A DNA stretch of 36,609 nt from a virus. The notes beneath the pieces were generated by a model, which saw only the letters and a list, made by a program, of their open reading frames with translations, ran no database searches and was not told where the DNA came from. Below are positions 34,889 through 36,609 of the stretch, one piece after another. Position numbers and translations under genes: made by a program. The stretch is taken from IMG/VR virus record IMGVR_UViG_3300036944_000576, positions 1 to 36,609 of that record, one strand, 5' to 3'. Position 1 is the stretch's first letter. Every line of letters starts with the position of its first letter.

Positions 34889-35530
34889 ATGGCAATTTCA
34901 TTTAAAAACACCAAAGGCAAAGCTCAATCAAACAAAGTTGAGGCTTATGAATACAAAGACGGCGAAAACACCGTTCGCTTAGTAGGCGGAGTTCTTCCTC
35001 GCTACATTTACTGGATCAAGGGCAGCAATAACAAGGATATTCCTGTTGAGTGCTTGGCTTTTAGCCGTGACAAAGAAAAATTCGACAACATCGAAAAAGA
35101 TCACGTTCCACAATTCTACCCAGAATTGAAGTGTAGCTGGAGCTATACAGTTAACTGTATTGACCCAAAAGACGGCAAAGTAAAAGCACTAAACTTGAAA
35201 AAGAAACTTTTTGAGCAAATCGTAAGTGCAGCAGAAGATTTAGGTGATCCAACCGATTTTGATACTGGTTGGGACGTTGTATTCAAGCGTACTAAAACAG
35301 GCCCACTAGCTTTTAATATCAGCTACGATCTGAGCGTACTGCGTTGCAAGCCACGTAAGCTAACACCTGAAGAACGTGCAGCAGCTGAAGCAGCTAAGTC
35401 TATTGATGAAAAATATCCTCGCCCTACAGAAGCTGATGTACTAGCACTGTTGGAAAAAGTTACTACTAACACAGATGACAGCGATGCAGGCGATGATTCT
35501 GCCCAAGAAGCTGTTAAAGAACTAGGTTGA
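34889..35530 (+). CDS. Single-stranded DNA-binding protein (gp32-like)
   Basis: 213 residues. The N-terminal part (KDGENTVRLVGGVLPRYIYW, then IPVECLAFSRD) carries OB-fold strands with aromatic residues, and the C-terminus is very acidic (DDSDAGDDSAQEA), as in gp32 and SSB proteins. It lies between the D10-like helicase and the SbcD-like nuclease, consistent with coating single strands during replication and recombination. A zinc site, as in T4 gp32, is not clear. Confidence 0.8.
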   Translation: MAISFKNTKGKAQSNKVEAYEYKDGENTVRLVGGVLPRYIYWIKGSNNKDIPVECLAFSRDKEKFDNIEKDHVPQFYPELKCSWSYTVNCIDPKDGKVKALNLKKKLFEQIVSAAEDLGDPTDFDTGWDVVFKRTKTGPLAFNISYDLSVLRCKPRKLTPEERAAAEAAKSIDEKYPRPTEADVLALLEKVTTNTDDSDAGDDSAQEAVKELG

Positions 35531-35537
35531 TATATGT

Positions 35538-35573
35538 AGCCCGCAATCCTAAACAGCTTGCGGGCTATTTATT
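35538..35573 (+). terminator. Probable terminator after the ssDNA-binding protein gene
   Basis: A 9-bp stem AGCCCGCAA/TTGCGGGCT with an 11-base loop, followed by a short T-rich stretch. The HNH gene has been placed right after it. Confidence 0.7.
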
Positions 35574-35589
35574 CTCTAAAAGTTACAGC

Positions 35590-36060
35590 ATGAATCATAT
35601 TAAACACGAAAGACTATGTGAATTATTGCACTACTGCCCAGATACTGGAATATTTACTTGGAAAGTAGATAGAAAAAGGCTAGCTAAAGCAGGTACAATT
35701 GCTGGTAGTAAGAATGGTACTGGGTATATACAAATAAGTGTTGATGGTAATCTATATTTAGCTCACAGATTGGCATGGTTCTACTGTTTTCAAGAATGGC
35801 CAGAAAAAGTAATAGATCATATAAATAGTATTAGAGATGACAATAGATTAGACAACCTACAGGATGTATCGCAAAATACTAACATTAGAAAAGCTAATGG
35901 TAAGGTAGGCGTTTCTGGTTATCGTAATGTTAGAAAAATATGCAACAGGTATCAAGCTGCTATAAAAGTTTCTGGTAAAACAATACACATAGGTATGTAT
36001 GAATCAGGCAAAGCCGCAAGCGAAGCAGTTGAAAAATATAAGAAAGATAATAACATATGA
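35590..36060 (+). CDS. HNH-AP2 homing-type endonuclease
   Basis: 156 residues from ATG 35590. The HNH domain is visible as AHRLAWFYCFQEWPEKVIDH followed by NRLDNLQDVSQNTNI, the pattern of HNH_3 endonucleases, and the last third (VSGYRNVRKICNRYQAAIKV) is an AP2-like DNA-binding domain. Such genes are mobile and drive their own insertion. It is located between a terminator and the nuclease gene, with an ATGA overlap to the latter. Confidence 0.88.
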   Translation: MNHIKHERLCELLHYCPDTGIFTWKVDRKRLAKAGTIAGSKNGTGYIQISVDGNLYLAHRLAWFYCFQEWPEKVIDHINSIRDDNRLDNLQDVSQNTNIRKANGKVGVSGYRNVRKICNRYQAAIKVSGKTIHIGMYESGKAASEAVEKYKKDNNI

Positions 36061-36609
36061 AAATTCTCTTCTGTGCCGACGTGCACATAAAGTTGGGAAG
36101 TAAAAACGTACCAGTAGATTGGTCTAAAAATAGGTTCAAGATGTTTTGTGAGCAATTTGCAGAAATGCAGCACCAAGCAGACTTGATAATTGTAGGCGGC
36201 GATGTGTTCGACCGGTTGCCTACAATGGACGAAGTTGAGCTCTACTTTGACTTTGTGGAAAGCTTCCACAAACCTACACTGATTTATCCAGGTAATCACG
36301 AAATGTTGAAAAAAGACTCAACATTTTTGACTAACCTTAAAAAGTCCACACACCGATTAAATCCACTAGTAACTATTATTGATGACTTTTATTCGGACGA
36401 TATAGTAGATATTATTCCATATAATAAGTTAAAAGAGTTTGAAAAAGCTCCGCACTTAACACATGGCAAAATATGCTGTACACATGTACGCGGCGAAATT
36501 CCTCCACACGTTAAGCCTGAAATAGATTTAAGTTTACTAGATCGCTGGGACGTTGTACTAGCAGGTGACCTACACTCATATGAAAACTCTCAGCGCAATA
36601 TTCTTTATC
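36057..36609 (+). CDS. SbcD/gp47-like recombination nuclease (partial)
   Basis: 184 residues visible; the gene runs off the window. KILFCADVHIKLGS (DxH), IIVGGDVFDRLPT (GD), YPGNHEML (GNHE) and CTHVRGE are phosphoesterase motifs of the Mre11/SbcD/T4 gp47 (T5 D12) type. With an SbcC/gp46 partner, expected downstream, it processes DNA ends in recombination. The predicted start ATG overlaps the HNH stop. Confidence 0.9.
   Translation, partial: MKILFCADVHIKLGSKNVPVDWSKNRFKMFCEQFAEMQHQADLIIVGGDVFDRLPTMDEVELYFDFVESFHKPTLIYPGNHEMLKKDSTFLTNLKKSTHRLNPLVTIIDDFYSDDIVDIIPYNKLKEFEKAPHLTHGKICCTHVRGEIPPHVKPEIDLSLLDRWDVVLAGDLHSYENSQRNILY

Overview
This window is part of a large tailed-phage genome, probably infecting a proteobacterium. 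The evidence is dense overlapping genes, many of them short phage-type proteins, a complete phage replication module, a big tRNA array and no host housekeeping operons. The order split NAD+-dependent ligase, D5-like DNA-binding protein, DnaB-type helicase, primase, family A polymerase, SF2 helicase, ssDNA-binding protein, SbcD/gp47-like nuclease closely resembles the early replication block of phage T5 as I remember it. Promoters are ordinary sigma70 type, and nearly all have exactly 17 bp between TTGnnn and TATAAT, so transcription most likely uses host RNA polymerase.

Layout. Positions 1-9743 are read leftward: small proteins, many joined by ATGA overlaps, plus a MazG-like nucleotide pyrophosphohydrolase, an HD-type (p)ppGpp hydrolase-like protein, a ThyX-like protein, a metallophosphoesterase and a SleB-type cell wall hydrolase (likely endolysin). 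A self-contained leftward non-coding RNA (promoter, 112-nt hairpin, terminator) lies at 1436-1647. A divergent promoter region near 9770-9880 separates this arm from the rightward arm. Positions 9909-12464 encode a dATP/dGTP diphosphohydrolase-like protein, a UvdE-type UV endonuclease and a low-molecular-weight phosphatase-like protein.

Positions 12465-21920 hold 28 or so tRNAs interleaved with small genes. Together the anticodons cover all 20 amino acids. Inside the array is a circularly permuted two-piece tmRNA (18707-19017): the acceptor piece with CCA comes first and the tag-coding piece (ANDNTYALAA) second. A ClpP-like protease gene follows directly, so the phage appears to carry both the tagging RNA and a peptidase. 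RNA modules are separated by a family of long, mostly AT-rich, nearly perfect stems that often start on the CCA of the tRNA before them and enclose 35-150 nt of further structured sequence. This is the main undescribed element here. Near the end of the array is a rubrerythrin, rubredoxin, SGNH-hydrolase operon.

Positions 21998-36609 are the replication and recombination arm, preceded by several unknown genes and helix-turn-helix proteins related to the D5-like protein. An HNH-AP2 homing-type endonuclease is inserted after the ssDNA-binding protein gene. The window ends inside the SbcD/gp47-like nuclease gene. All identifications come from reading motifs; no database search was run.
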